A program made the translations under genes and the position numbers. Positions 35,137 to 42,540 of a stretch of DNA of 64,000 nt are shown piece by piece (the stretch's first letter is position 1; the number at the start of each line of letters is the position of its first letter). Below the pieces are notes generated by a model. The model had not been told where the DNA came from, made no database searches, and saw nothing but the letters and a program-made list of their open reading frames with translations. Origin of the DNA: a virus. The stretch spans positions 1-64,000 of IMG/VR virus record IMGVR_UViG_3300028569_000021. One strand, 5' to 3'.

Positions 35137-35795
35137 GTTGTTTTTTGTTGTATTTTTTGTTCTATTATTTTTAATCCTGTTATTGCTATATTTTTTGTTG
35201 TTTTTGATGAGTAAAATTTTGTTCTAAAAAATGAAATTCTTGAAGCTAAATCGTTTAAAATAAACTTTAGAATGGAATAATCAATACTAGAATAAACTTT
35301 ATCAAATTCTTTAAATGGAAATAAGTTGTATATGGATATGTTTTTTTCTTTTAAATGTACTACAAAACTATTAACATTTGCACCTGGTTCCTTATATTTT
35401 AAGTAATCAGATAAATTAATTTGTTTAGTAATGCAAAATTTTTTAATAAAATTGATACCTCTAAGAACTGCTTCTTGTTGAACCTCGCAATCAGGTTCTA
35501 AATTCTTTTTTTTATCACAGAATAAATTATATACCTTTACTGCCGTCATGGAGTTATAAAAATCCAAGTCATAAAATCCTTCTTCCTCATATACTTCATA
35601 TGGAGCTGTAAAATAATCTTCTACATTTACAATATAATTACGGTCAAAAAAGCTTTTTAATTTAATTAAAAGATTATAATGTTTATGATTTTCAAAGTCT
35701 TCCCAATTAGATCTAAGCTTATAAGGCTTATCCTGCTTTTTTCTGGATATTCTCAAAAAGGTATTGTAAAGTTCCTGTATATTAGTATCTCTCAT
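35133..35795 (-). CDS. Conserved marine T4-like protein at the gp59 position
   Basis: 220 aa, close to T4 gp59 (217 aa). It lies directly before gp32, where T4 carries 33-59-32. The sequence KPYKLRSNWEDFENHKHYNLLIKLKSFFDRN then DYFTAPYEVYEEEGFYDLDFYNSMTAVKVYNLF is helical and basic-aromatic. A gp59 role, loading the gp41 helicase on gp32-covered DNA, is a positional guess; I see no decisive gp59 motif. Start overlaps the upstream 92-aa gene by 4 bases, so both are co-translated. Confidence 0.45.
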   Translation of the reverse strand: MRDTNIQELYNTFLRISRKKQDKPYKLRSNWEDFENHKHYNLLIKLKSFFDRNYIVNVEDYFTAPYEVYEEEGFYDLDFYNSMTAVKVYNLFCDKKKNLEPDCEVQQEAVLRGINFIKKFCITKQINLSDYLKYKEPGANVNSFVVHLKEKNISIYNLFPFKEFDKVYSSIDYSILKFILNDLASRISFFRTKFYSSKTTKNIAITGLKIIEQKIQQKTT

Positions 35796-36070
35796 TTAAA
35801 AACACTCTTACCTTTTAGGTTATTAAGATATTTCATTATATACTTACTTTTGTAAAGTACAGGGTCAAATTCAAGAAATATTTTTATAGCTTCAAAATCA
35901 GTATATATAGAGAGTAGTTCTTTAAAAAAATCTCTAACTTTTTTATTCTGTAGATACAGAAGTAGAATGTTAGCTGTATTAAATTTTTTATTTCTAGTGA
36001 GACACATATAGCTACAAAACACTCTAAAGAGATGATTGTTTTCTCTATATTCTAATTCTTTATTAATCAT
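35792..36070 (-). CDS. Small helical protein of unknown function (gp33 position)
   Basis: 92 aa. Predicted all-helical, basic and Leu/Phe-rich (ANILLLYLQNKKVRDFFKELLSIYTDFEAIKIFLEFDPVLYKSKYIMKYLNNL). It overlaps the DHH gene upstream and the 220-aa gene downstream by 4 bases each. In T4 gp33 occupies this relative place, but the C-terminal hydrophobic clamp-binding motif of gp33 is missing here. Function unknown. Confidence 0.5.
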   Translation of the reverse strand: MINKELEYRENNHLFRVFCSYMCLTRNKKFNTANILLLYLQNKKVRDFFKELLSIYTDFEAIKIFLEFDPVLYKSKYIMKYLNNLKGKSVFK

Positions 36071-36972
36071 ATAAATCTATCCATTTGGTTAAGGAGTTTA
36101 CTAAATTCAAGAAACTCTTGAGTTATCAGACCGCCTGCTGCAGCCTCATGTCCTCCGCCCTTGCATATTCTTGAAGCCAGTTTACTTACATCAATAATAC
36201 TGTCCTTGCTTCTTCTAAAACTTACAGTCTCAGTCCTCGGATTAACTATAATTCCGACCTCACTCTTTGTTAAATTTAAAATTTCATAAGCAAATTCGTT
36301 AATGCAAAAATCGGCCATAACAGAGCAAACCTTAACTTCCCTTTTACCAAAAGTTATACCTGCAGAGTAAATTGGAGTTATTTCTAAATGCTTTTTGATC
36401 TTATTTTTGTAAAACAATATTATTTTATGTTCATCATTAGTAAAGGGTATAAATCCGTTATAATATTTTTCGGCAAATTTTTCTAATCGATTACCCTGAA
36501 GGTTCCAAAAAAGGGTATTTAAACCTACAGAGAGGTCTTTATTTTTTAAAGTATAGCTATCATAATCATGCCCTATAGAAACTAATAATTTTTTATTTTG
36601 ATCTAGATCTCTATTATATTTTTCTTTTAATTTTTTATATAAAAACTTGCATGCGCTACCTTCATTCTCTATGAATACTTTTGCATGTTTAAATTGATAG
36701 GTACAATTAATGCTGCCTAGATGATGATCAAAAATAGTTATATTTGGTTTATCATATAATTCAGGTGTTCTAGAAATATCAATATCTAAAATATAAACTC
36801 TACTATAATTATTAATATCATTATTATTTAAAAATTGTTCAAGGTCTTTCTTTAAATTTTTTTCTGTGGTAACTGTAACATTTAATTTTTTTTCCATGAA
36901 CCAGCACGATGTTAAATAGCATACTGCACCATCTAAATCTGCGTCAGTGAAGACATGTATTCCTTTACTCAT
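36067..36972 (-). CDS. DHH/DHHA1 family phosphoesterase
   Basis: 301 aa. DHH-domain motifs: TDADLDG (9-15), LDIDIS (about 62-67), FDHH (81-84) and GHDYDSYT (about 133-140). The DHHA1 domain ends with GGGHEAAAGG (about 271-280). The family includes RecJ exonucleases, nanoRNases and cyclic-dinucleotide or pApA phosphodiesterases. At 301 aa it matches the NrnA-like class better than full RecJ. Possible jobs are RNA primer or oligonucleotide removal during replication, or hydrolysis of a host signalling nucleotide. It is just downstream of gp41. Confidence 0.85.
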   Translation of the reverse strand: MSKGIHVFTDADLDGAVCYLTSCWFMEKKLNVTVTTEKNLKKDLEQFLNNNDINNYSRVYILDIDISRTPELYDKPNITIFDHHLGSINCTYQFKHAKVFIENEGSACKFLYKKLKEKYNRDLDQNKKLLVSIGHDYDSYTLKNKDLSVGLNTLFWNLQGNRLEKFAEKYYNGFIPFTNDEHKIILFYKNKIKKHLEITPIYSAGITFGKREVKVCSVMADFCINEFAYEILNLTKSEVGIIVNPRTETVSFRRSKDSIIDVSKLASRICKGGGHEAAAGGLITQEFLEFSKLLNQMDRFI

Positions 36973-36996
36973 TACCGTACTTAGTTTATAATATTG

Positions 36997-38322
36997 TTAA
37001 TCAACTAATTGACTAATGGACCTTGAGAAGTCCAATGTTTCTGCTGTACCTGTAATAATATCGTCTTCATTAATAGTAAGAGTGTGATAATCAATTCTAA
37101 GAGGTATAAAACCATGATTAGGTCCAAATCTATTCTTAACTATACCTAGATTTACTATACCTAACTCCTTATCCTCATCTCTTTGCCATATGCTAAAAAT
37201 AGCATCTGCAGTTGCTGCTAATCCAGTACTTTCAGATATAGTTTCTAGACCCGGTTGATCCATTCCGTATCCTGATCTATTAATTTGTGTTGCGCTAATT
37301 ACAGGACAATTAAATTCATAACTCATAGCTCTAACTTTTTCGGAAATATTTTTAATTCGTTCATAACTATTATTACCAACAGGGGAGTTAAGCAGATTAA
37401 TATAATCCAATACAATAGCATCAGGTCTAAAGCCAGACTGTACAATCTTTTTAATAAAAGCACTTACTTGACCTGGGCTAATTGTTGAGGGTGGAAATTC
37501 TTTAATGAGTACTGCAGACTTTTTATCTTTTTCTCTCGTCTCAATAAGAAGTTGCTTAAGAGTCTGACTATCTGCTCTTAGATTACTCATAGGGATTTTA
37601 GTAATAGAAGAAGCCAAGCGCTTTGCATACATTATTTCAGACATCTCAAAGGTGAGTAGCAATACTTTCTTACCTTTGAGTGCAATATTGGTAGCAATAT
37701 TACCTAAAAATATACTCTTACCTACATTTGTTTCACCCATAAACAAATACAGAGACCTACCATTCTCAAAAAACCCCCCTCCTAGCTTTTCATCGAGCCA
37801 CTTCCAGCCAGAAGAAATAACAGGTTCGTCCCTATTAAGTTCTTTAATAAAATAATCTACATCATGAAGCAGATTAGTACCTTGGCTTGTTGATAGATCG
37901 ATATTAACAGCTTTTTCTATTTTCTGCAGAAGCTTATTAGTATCTAAGTTTTTTGAATCTAACTTATCAGCTGCTTCTAAGAGAGTATTAAAAACATGCC
38001 TCTCTTTCAAGAAAACTTCCGTATTACTATATAGCTCTTCTTTATTAAATCTTTTGTCTATATCTACTAATTTAGACAGTACGGTTTTAAAACTTTGCTT
38101 TAGATTATCATCGCTTAAATATGCTTTAATTTCAGTATTGGTAGGTAAACATCCCCTATCTTTAAAGAAATCAGTAAGAATACTAATGACAGACTTAATA
38201 TCTTTGTTTTTAAATATAGCAGGTGTAATATAATCACATACACTTGAAATATACGAACTATCTACAAGACAATTGTAGAAGATGATATGCTCATAAAGCT
38301 CTTGATCTATTTGTTTTTCCAC
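36997..38322 (-). CDS. gp41: Replicative DNA helicase, gp41-like
   Basis: 441 aa (T4 gp41 475 aa). DnaB-like fold: N-terminal helical domain (1-140), then RecA-type ATPase with Walker A GETNVGKS (196-203), Walker B region DAIVLDYINLL, and the C-terminal VISATQINRSGYG motif. It unwinds DNA ahead of gp43 and works with gp61. The start overlaps the end of the glycosyltransferase gene by 16 bases, so the two are co-transcribed from the promoter at 38988. Confidence 0.93.
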   Translation of the reverse strand: MEKQIDQELYEHIIFYNCLVDSSYISSVCDYITPAIFKNKDIKSVISILTDFFKDRGCLPTNTEIKAYLSDDNLKQSFKTVLSKLVDIDKRFNKEELYSNTEVFLKERHVFNTLLEAADKLDSKNLDTNKLLQKIEKAVNIDLSTSQGTNLLHDVDYFIKELNRDEPVISSGWKWLDEKLGGGFFENGRSLYLFMGETNVGKSIFLGNIATNIALKGKKVLLLTFEMSEIMYAKRLASSITKIPMSNLRADSQTLKQLLIETREKDKKSAVLIKEFPPSTISPGQVSAFIKKIVQSGFRPDAIVLDYINLLNSPVGNNSYERIKNISEKVRAMSYEFNCPVISATQINRSGYGMDQPGLETISESTGLAATADAIFSIWQRDEDKELGIVNLGIVKNRFGPNHGFIPLRIDYHTLTINEDDIITGTAETLDFSRSISQLVD

Positions 38323-38981
38323 TTTTTAATAAAATTATCGTTACTGACATTCCAACTCGAGTTAAAATCCTTTAAACCAGGTGATTTATGGTTTATAAGA
38401 ATTGGCCACACACCTATTTTAAGTGAACTTTTGTTACATTGCAAGCTAAAGTCAATATCATAGTGATGAAATTTAAAATCTTCATCAAATTTAATATTAG
38501 AGTCAATAATCTTCTGTAAATTTATAGCCATAAAAACCCCGTCTATAATAGCCACTCTTGATGGGGTAGGGCCAAAGGAAGTAACATAGAAAGAGTCACT
38601 TGCTTCATCTATAGGATGACCTGCAATACCTCTAAAGTTTTTTTTATCCCCTGCCATCCAGTGCCATAGATTCCTTTCTATAATTTTTGGATTTACACAA
38701 CCTGCAACTCCTAAGACATCATAAGTTTTTAAACCTTGCTCTACTTGAGAAAATACATCATTATTGATAATTTGAACATCATCATGACAAAATATTAATG
38801 TGTTTATTTTAGGCTGTTCTTTGTATTTTTCTATGCACTCATTATAGAATTGACTCAGTCCTTTCTTACCATCATTATGTTGTTCAAAGCAAATATTACA
38901 TATATTATTTTTTAAAGTAGATTTGTAAAGAATAGTATCAAAGAAATTATTTTTTGTAATGCTACAAATTACTGTATTCAT
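38307..38981 (-). CDS. Glycosyltransferase, GT2-like
   Basis: 224 aa. GT-A features: FCHDDVQII (acidic metal-binding motif about 64-67), then VAGCVNPKIIERNLWHWMAG, and the acceptor-side FDEDFKFHHYDIDFSLQC. The final IGVWPILINHKSPG is typical of phage GT2-like proteins. It probably transfers a sugar to a phage or host glycan, or to modified DNA; the acceptor is unknown. It is the first gene of a unit with gp41. The promoter TTGAAT-N16-TATAAT-N6 suggests early expression, which favours a role during takeover rather than virion glycosylation. Confidence 0.75.
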   Translation of the reverse strand: MNTVICSITKNNFFDTILYKSTLKNNICNICFEQHNDGKKGLSQFYNECIEKYKEQPKINTLIFCHDDVQIINNDVFSQVEQGLKTYDVLGVAGCVNPKIIERNLWHWMAGDKKNFRGIAGHPIDEASDSFYVTSFGPTPSRVAIIDGVFMAINLQKIIDSNIKFDEDFKFHHYDIDFSLQCNKSSLKIGVWPILINHKSPGLKDFNSSWNVSNDNFIKKWKNK

Positions 38982-38987
38982 ACAAAT

Positions 38988-39015
38988 ATTATATACTAAA
39001 CCATAAATAATTCAA
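38988..39015 (-). promoter_or_regulatory. Host-type promoter before the GT2-gp41 unit
   Basis: TTGAAT (39010-39015), 16-bp spacer, TATAAT (38988-38993), 6 nt to ATG. The -35 box fills exactly the 6-nt gap between the divergent late octamer and the ATG at 39016. Confidence 0.75.
39002..39009 (+). promoter_or_regulatory. Late-like octamer CATAAATA before the 291-aa gene
   Basis: CATAAATA ends 6 nt before the ATG at 39016 and lies within the spacer of the divergent host-type promoter. Confidence 0.65.
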
Positions 39016-39891
39016 ATGAATAATGACATCCATAAAATTTTCGAAACTTATAGTAGACATAGGAACAATTTACTTAATGAAAACGTTCCCGTAGAAATAG
39101 AAGGAGGATATGGTGGCACAGGAGAAGAAGTAACTGCAGAATTTCCTGAATTATCTAAAGGTAAATATGATCTTTCTCCTGATGAAACAAAAGCTGTTTT
39201 TAGTAAGTTTTTTCAAAAATTTAGAAGTATGGGTGGAAGATCTCCAAAATTATATAAGGATTTTTATGAGATGGAGATAGGACCTGTAATAAGAGAAGTC
39301 AAGCCTTCCATTAATAATACAAATGCAAAGTATTCTTCAAGGGTTTTATACAATGCGTTGAAGGCTGCTAAAGTTTTAAGAGATGAAAGAGACGGTTTAA
39401 CATCAGGTGTAAAGTTAGAGAAAAAGCCTTCACCTGCTGGTGTTGAGAAACTAGCAGAATATACCTTTAAAAAAGCAGGTGAGTTAGGTAATACGGAAGA
39501 AGAGGAAACTGAAGGTATTACAGGACAGCAAGGCGAAGGTATCGATGATCCCGCAATGAAGCGCTTTTGGATTAAAATTCTTGATGAAGGTGACTATACA
39601 AGAGATGAATTAATAAGAATGTATATTGAAGATAATCCTGATGTGGATGATAATGATGCAAAAATGTCTATATCTTCTCTTATAAGCACAGGTTACTTAG
39701 TTAAATCCGGTACTAACCAGTTTAAAGCTGCAGACCCTGAGGAACAGTCGGATGAGAGAGAGGCTAAAGAAGGTGAAGGTACTGGTGAAATTACTTCAGG
39801 TTATGAAGATGAAGATGTCGCAGACATGGATAAGGATGAATGGGGCGGGGTTCATGTAGGTGGATGGCGCGGTGAAGGAGATATGAATTAA
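39016..39891 (+). CDS. Late protein with capsid-targeting-like leader
   Basis: 291 aa. The leader MNNDIHKIFETYSRHRNNLLNEN ends in L-L-N-E, a candidate gp21-type cleavage site. The middle has a helical domain (LSPDETKAVFSKFFQKFRSMGGRSPKLYKDFYEMEIGPVI) and a winged-helix-like segment (KRFWIKILDEGDYTRDELIRMYIEDNPDVDDNDAKMSISSLISTGYLVK, about 190-240). The C-terminal 50 residues are acidic and Gly-rich. It may be an internal head protein with DNA-binding ability. It converges with the amidotransferase gene (4-base overlap). Confidence 0.55.
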   Translation: MNNDIHKIFETYSRHRNNLLNENVPVEIEGGYGGTGEEVTAEFPELSKGKYDLSPDETKAVFSKFFQKFRSMGGRSPKLYKDFYEMEIGPVIREVKPSINNTNAKYSSRVLYNALKAAKVLRDERDGLTSGVKLEKKPSPAGVEKLAEYTFKKAGELGNTEEEETEGITGQQGEGIDDPAMKRFWIKILDEGDYTRDELIRMYIEDNPDVDDNDAKMSISSLISTGYLVKSGTNQFKAADPEEQSDEREAKEGEGTGEITSGYEDEDVADMDKDEWGGVHVGGWRGEGDMN

Positions 39892-40556
39892 ATAGTAAAA
39901 AACGGACTATCACATTCAAAGTCTGCAACTGCTGTAATACCTTCAGAAGTTACTTGAAAAAGTACACCTTCATCTAAACTCGATAGACCCTTATCCTGTA
40001 CTGAACTAAAAGTATTCTCATACACATCAGCGAATAAAGTGACCCCGCATTTTGCTAAAAAGGAATTACCTGTATTAGCATTAAACATCCATAAACCGAA
40101 AGTACCTTTTAGTAACTGAAGACAGTTAACAATAACATCAATTTCTGTATTTCTAGAACTAAATGTCTGCGTAGCATATAAAATATAAGGTATTATGCTG
40201 GTATCTACAGGGTTATTATAAGGCATCTCAAATTGATTGACAAGCTCTTTAAAATTTGTGAGTACTCCATTGTGAGCAACAACCCAATTCTCAACAATAA
40301 AGGGGTGTGTAGTATTAATATCAAATTTTCTTTGCGATGAAGTAGGTGCTTGAGCGTGACCCATATATAGATCAAATTTTTTCTTCTTAGGAAATCTATA
40401 CTGAGTCTTAATAACGTTCTGCATAGGTACTTTATGTATTTCAAAGCCGTCTCTATCAACAAATAAAGTACTGTGAGCAAAGTCACCTCTTTTAAGATTA
40501 AGCTTTTGTAAGTTTAAGTATTTTTCTCTTTTATTTGATCCAAATATCCCACACAT
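39888..40556 (-). CDS. Stand-alone class II glutamine amidotransferase
   Basis: 222 aa. The Ntn-hydrolase starts MCGIFG with nucleophile C2, then GHAQAPTSS (about 66-74) and WVVAHNGVLTNF (about 91-102), all typical of class II GATases. No synthase, AsnB or GlmS isomerase domain follows, so it must pass ammonia to a separate partner. It is the last gene of the operon uvsX-queC-heme oxygenase-bilin reductase-GAT. In Gat-QueC proteins a class II GATase is fused to QueC, so a split Gat plus QueC pair is possible here (inference). Other acceptors cannot be excluded. Confidence 0.85.
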   Translation of the reverse strand: MCGIFGSNKREKYLNLQKLNLKRGDFAHSTLFVDRDGFEIHKVPMQNVIKTQYRFPKKKKFDLYMGHAQAPTSSQRKFDINTTHPFIVENWVVAHNGVLTNFKELVNQFEMPYNNPVDTSIIPYILYATQTFSSRNTEIDVIVNCLQLLKGTFGLWMFNANTGNSFLAKCGVTLFADVYENTFSSVQDKGLSSLDEGVLFQVTSEGITAVADFECDSPFFTI

Positions 40557-40561
40557 TTTAA

Positions 40562-41224
40562 TTAGTTAGTCTCTTCAATTTCAGGGAACAGATATTTATT
40601 TAAGAATAATTTTGCATTGTCATCACCTATTTCATTTGCTAATGACTTAAATGTCTTATCATTTTTCTTTTGACCTACGCAATATCTATTTTGTATATTA
40701 ATGTTCTTTTGATATATTTTAGTATAGTAAGTAATATAATAAAGATAATTTTTTATAATAATATAAATTTGATTAAAAATATAATCTAATTCTTCCGCTT
40801 CTGGTGTAATACAAATAAAATCATCACTAAAAAAATTAGCCCATTCTGGTAAATTTCTGGTAGGTGACTTAATTTTACTTTTAAGATTTCTTAAGCTGGT
40901 TATATCAAATAAAGACAGTGATGTAGGTGTGAGATCAAAAAATATTCCTGTAATTTTATCCCCTAGAGCTATAACATCGAATCCTAAAATAGGTAAATCA
41001 ACATGTGAATTGGGAAAAATATTTGAATGCAACACACACATTTTATTAGTTTTATAATATTCAAGATGCACGTGCCTAGTAACATCAGTATTAAAAAAAT
41101 AATTTAACCATTCGTGTTCTTCTTTCTGAAAAGGTAGCTTCTTATTATCGAAGCTACCCATATAGTCAGAAAAAATATCAGCTAAATCGTTAAAATAGCC
41201 TTTAAGTAGATTGTGGGATTCCAT
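40562..41224 (-). CDS. Ferredoxin-dependent bilin reductase (PcyA/PebS/PcyX family)
   Basis: 220 aa from the ATG at 41224; I prefer it to the upstream Met (41260) because that extension is hydrophobic and overlaps the heme oxygenase end by 59 bases. The family core is VLHSNIFP ... HVDLPILGFDVIALGDKITGIFFDLTP. H66 and D83 match PcyA catalytic H88 and D105 with the same 17-residue spacing. These enzymes reduce biliverdin IX-alpha with electrons from ferredoxin to a phycobilin. It overlaps the heme oxygenase gene by 23 bases. Which bilin is made is not decided by the sequence; a PcyX-like phycoerythrobilin-forming enzyme from marine phages is plausible. Confidence 0.8.
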   Translation of the reverse strand: MESHNLLKGYFNDLADIFSDYMGSFDNKKLPFQKEEHEWLNYFFNTDVTRHVHLEYYKTNKMCVLHSNIFPNSHVDLPILGFDVIALGDKITGIFFDLTPTSLSLFDITSLRNLKSKIKSPTRNLPEWANFFSDDFICITPEAEELDYIFNQIYIIIKNYLYYITYYTKIYQKNINIQNRYCVGQKKNDKTFKSLANEIGDDNAKLFLNKYLFPEIEETN

Positions 41225-41798
41225 TATAAATTTGATCAAATAGAGTAACGTGAAACTCAAAAAAATTATTTACTTCTAATACAAAATCATCTTCACTAAC
41301 ATTGTCATTTGTAATATCAACAATTGCTCTTACATCACTAATAACATTTTGTGCATTATTATAAATGTACATTTGATTAAAAGGTGCAAGTTTTGTAGAT
41401 AGTAACCTACCGCCGTAAAGATCAGCTAACCACCTAACGTATAGGTCCGCTTTAAGCAAAGCAACTGGCTTAGACCAAGCTTTTGATACCCATTCCTCTG
41501 CAATTGCTAAAGGTTTTAACAAGTAAACATTGTCTTCATTAATATGCTTTCGAGTAAGTGTGATAATATCTTTAGAGATTGTCTGAGTCCTCCTTAAGTC
41601 AGAGTTTCTAAAGATATTTGCTGACAATAGTCTTTCCTCCACAGCACTATATGTAGGTCTCACATTAACAAGAAATTGTAAAAGTTGTCTTTCATCGTAT
41701 TTGCCACTAATAAAACTGGCCATCAGTGGATGATTTTCTGCTCTTTTATGTGATTCTGTTGTTTCTTCTTTAAGTCGTTGTTGCAATGTATTACTCAT
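41202..41798 (-). CDS. Heme oxygenase
   Basis: 198 aa. The proximal ligand is H17 in LKEETTESHKRAEN, and the distal helix has LADLYGGRLLS, like the GDLSGG motif of HO-1. The fold and length agree with bacterial/cyanophage heme oxygenases. It opens heme to biliverdin IX-alpha, CO and Fe(II), using seven electrons from ferredoxin or another reductant. Its product is the substrate of the bilin reductase encoded next, which overlaps its 3' end. No ferredoxin gene was seen in the window, so host electrons would be used. Confidence 0.9.
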   Translation of the reverse strand: MSNTLQQRLKEETTESHKRAENHPLMASFISGKYDERQLLQFLVNVRPTYSAVEERLLSANIFRNSDLRRTQTISKDIITLTRKHINEDNVYLLKPLAIAEEWVSKAWSKPVALLKADLYVRWLADLYGGRLLSTKLAPFNQMYIYNNAQNVISDVRAIVDITNDNVSEDDFVLEVNNFFEFHVTLFDQIYNGIPQST

Positions 41799-41802
41799 AT
41801 TT

Positions 41803-42540
41803 TTATATTAACTTACAGTTGTGTTTTTTCCACACACTATCTAAATTTTGTTTATATTCCATAGGATCAATCAACCCGGCATTAATAAATCCCTTAATTC
41901 TTAATGAGGATGAGGCTGATGAAGCGTCAGCAGGTAACTCACCTGAGTAACAAGTATATGTCTTATCAAATTTAACGCCAAGCTTTACTCCTTCCTTAAT
42001 AATATCAACCTTATCCATTTCAATTAAAGGCGCTATAACTTTAATACTCTTTTCTCTATTCAATTCTATAACAGAATTAAACCTATTAACAAACGTTTCT
42101 TCTGCATCCCAATATCCGGCAAGACTATCAATCTTAGTAGCACCATACCATACTTCCTCCGCACCTACAGTCTCTGCATAAGCACAGCACATACTTAAAA
42201 ACATTATATTTCTGAACGGTACGTAAGATTTTGGCTGTGCTTCACCCATCATATCTTTAATATTAGGTGTATCAATATTATCGTTAGTAAGAGAGCTAGT
42301 ACTAGCTAACTCTCTAATAGCAGTAACGTCAATTATTTTAAGTTGACCTGTTAAATTATTAAAGTCCGCTTGTTGTACTGCACATGTTTTTTCAATAATA
42401 TGTCTTTGACCATAGTCAAAAAACAAGGGATAAACATTATTATTACCTACTTGCTCTATTGCTTTCCACAATAGTACGGCACTATCCATACCACCTGAAA
42501 GCGTAACTACAATTTTTTTATTCTTCATCTTTTGTAACAT
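41803..42540 (-). CDS. queC: QueC-like 7-cyano-7-deazaguanine synthase with altered zinc site
   Basis: 245 aa. The N-type ATP pyrophosphatase loop is SGGMDS (15-20), with YGQRH, and YVPFRNIMFLSMCCAYAE and GATKIDSLAGYWD as in QueC. QueC makes preQ0 from carboxy-deazaguanine, ammonia and ATP. The zinc motif C-x7-C-x2-C-x2-C-x2-R keeps only the first Cys: the frame reads CYSG then ELPADASSASSSLR, so positions +8, +11 and +14 are Asp, Ser and Ser while the Arg at +17 is in register. Its start overlaps uvsX by 23 bases. FolE, which makes the pathway precursor, is at 55834; QueD and QueE were not seen. Confidence 0.8.
   Translation of the reverse strand: MLQKMKNKKIVVTLSGGMDSAVLLWKAIEQVGNNNVYPLFFDYGQRHIIEKTCAVQQADFNNLTGQLKIIDVTAIRELASTSSLTNDNIDTPNIKDMMGEAQPKSYVPFRNIMFLSMCCAYAETVGAEEVWYGATKIDSLAGYWDAEETFVNRFNSVIELNREKSIKVIAPLIEMDKVDIIKEGVKLGVKFDKTYTCYSGELPADASSASSSLRIKGFINAGLIDPMEYKQNLDSVWKKHNCKLI

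Noticed and set aside
36977-37004. Host-type promoter before the DHH gene
   Set aside because: A TTGATT box exists at 36999-37004 but no -10 box with 16-17 bp spacing; the gene may be read from gp41.
41224-41260. Longer N-terminus for the bilin reductase
   Set aside because: The extension MSFTLLYLIKFI is a reading through of heme oxygenase sequence; family proteins start near MESHNLL.
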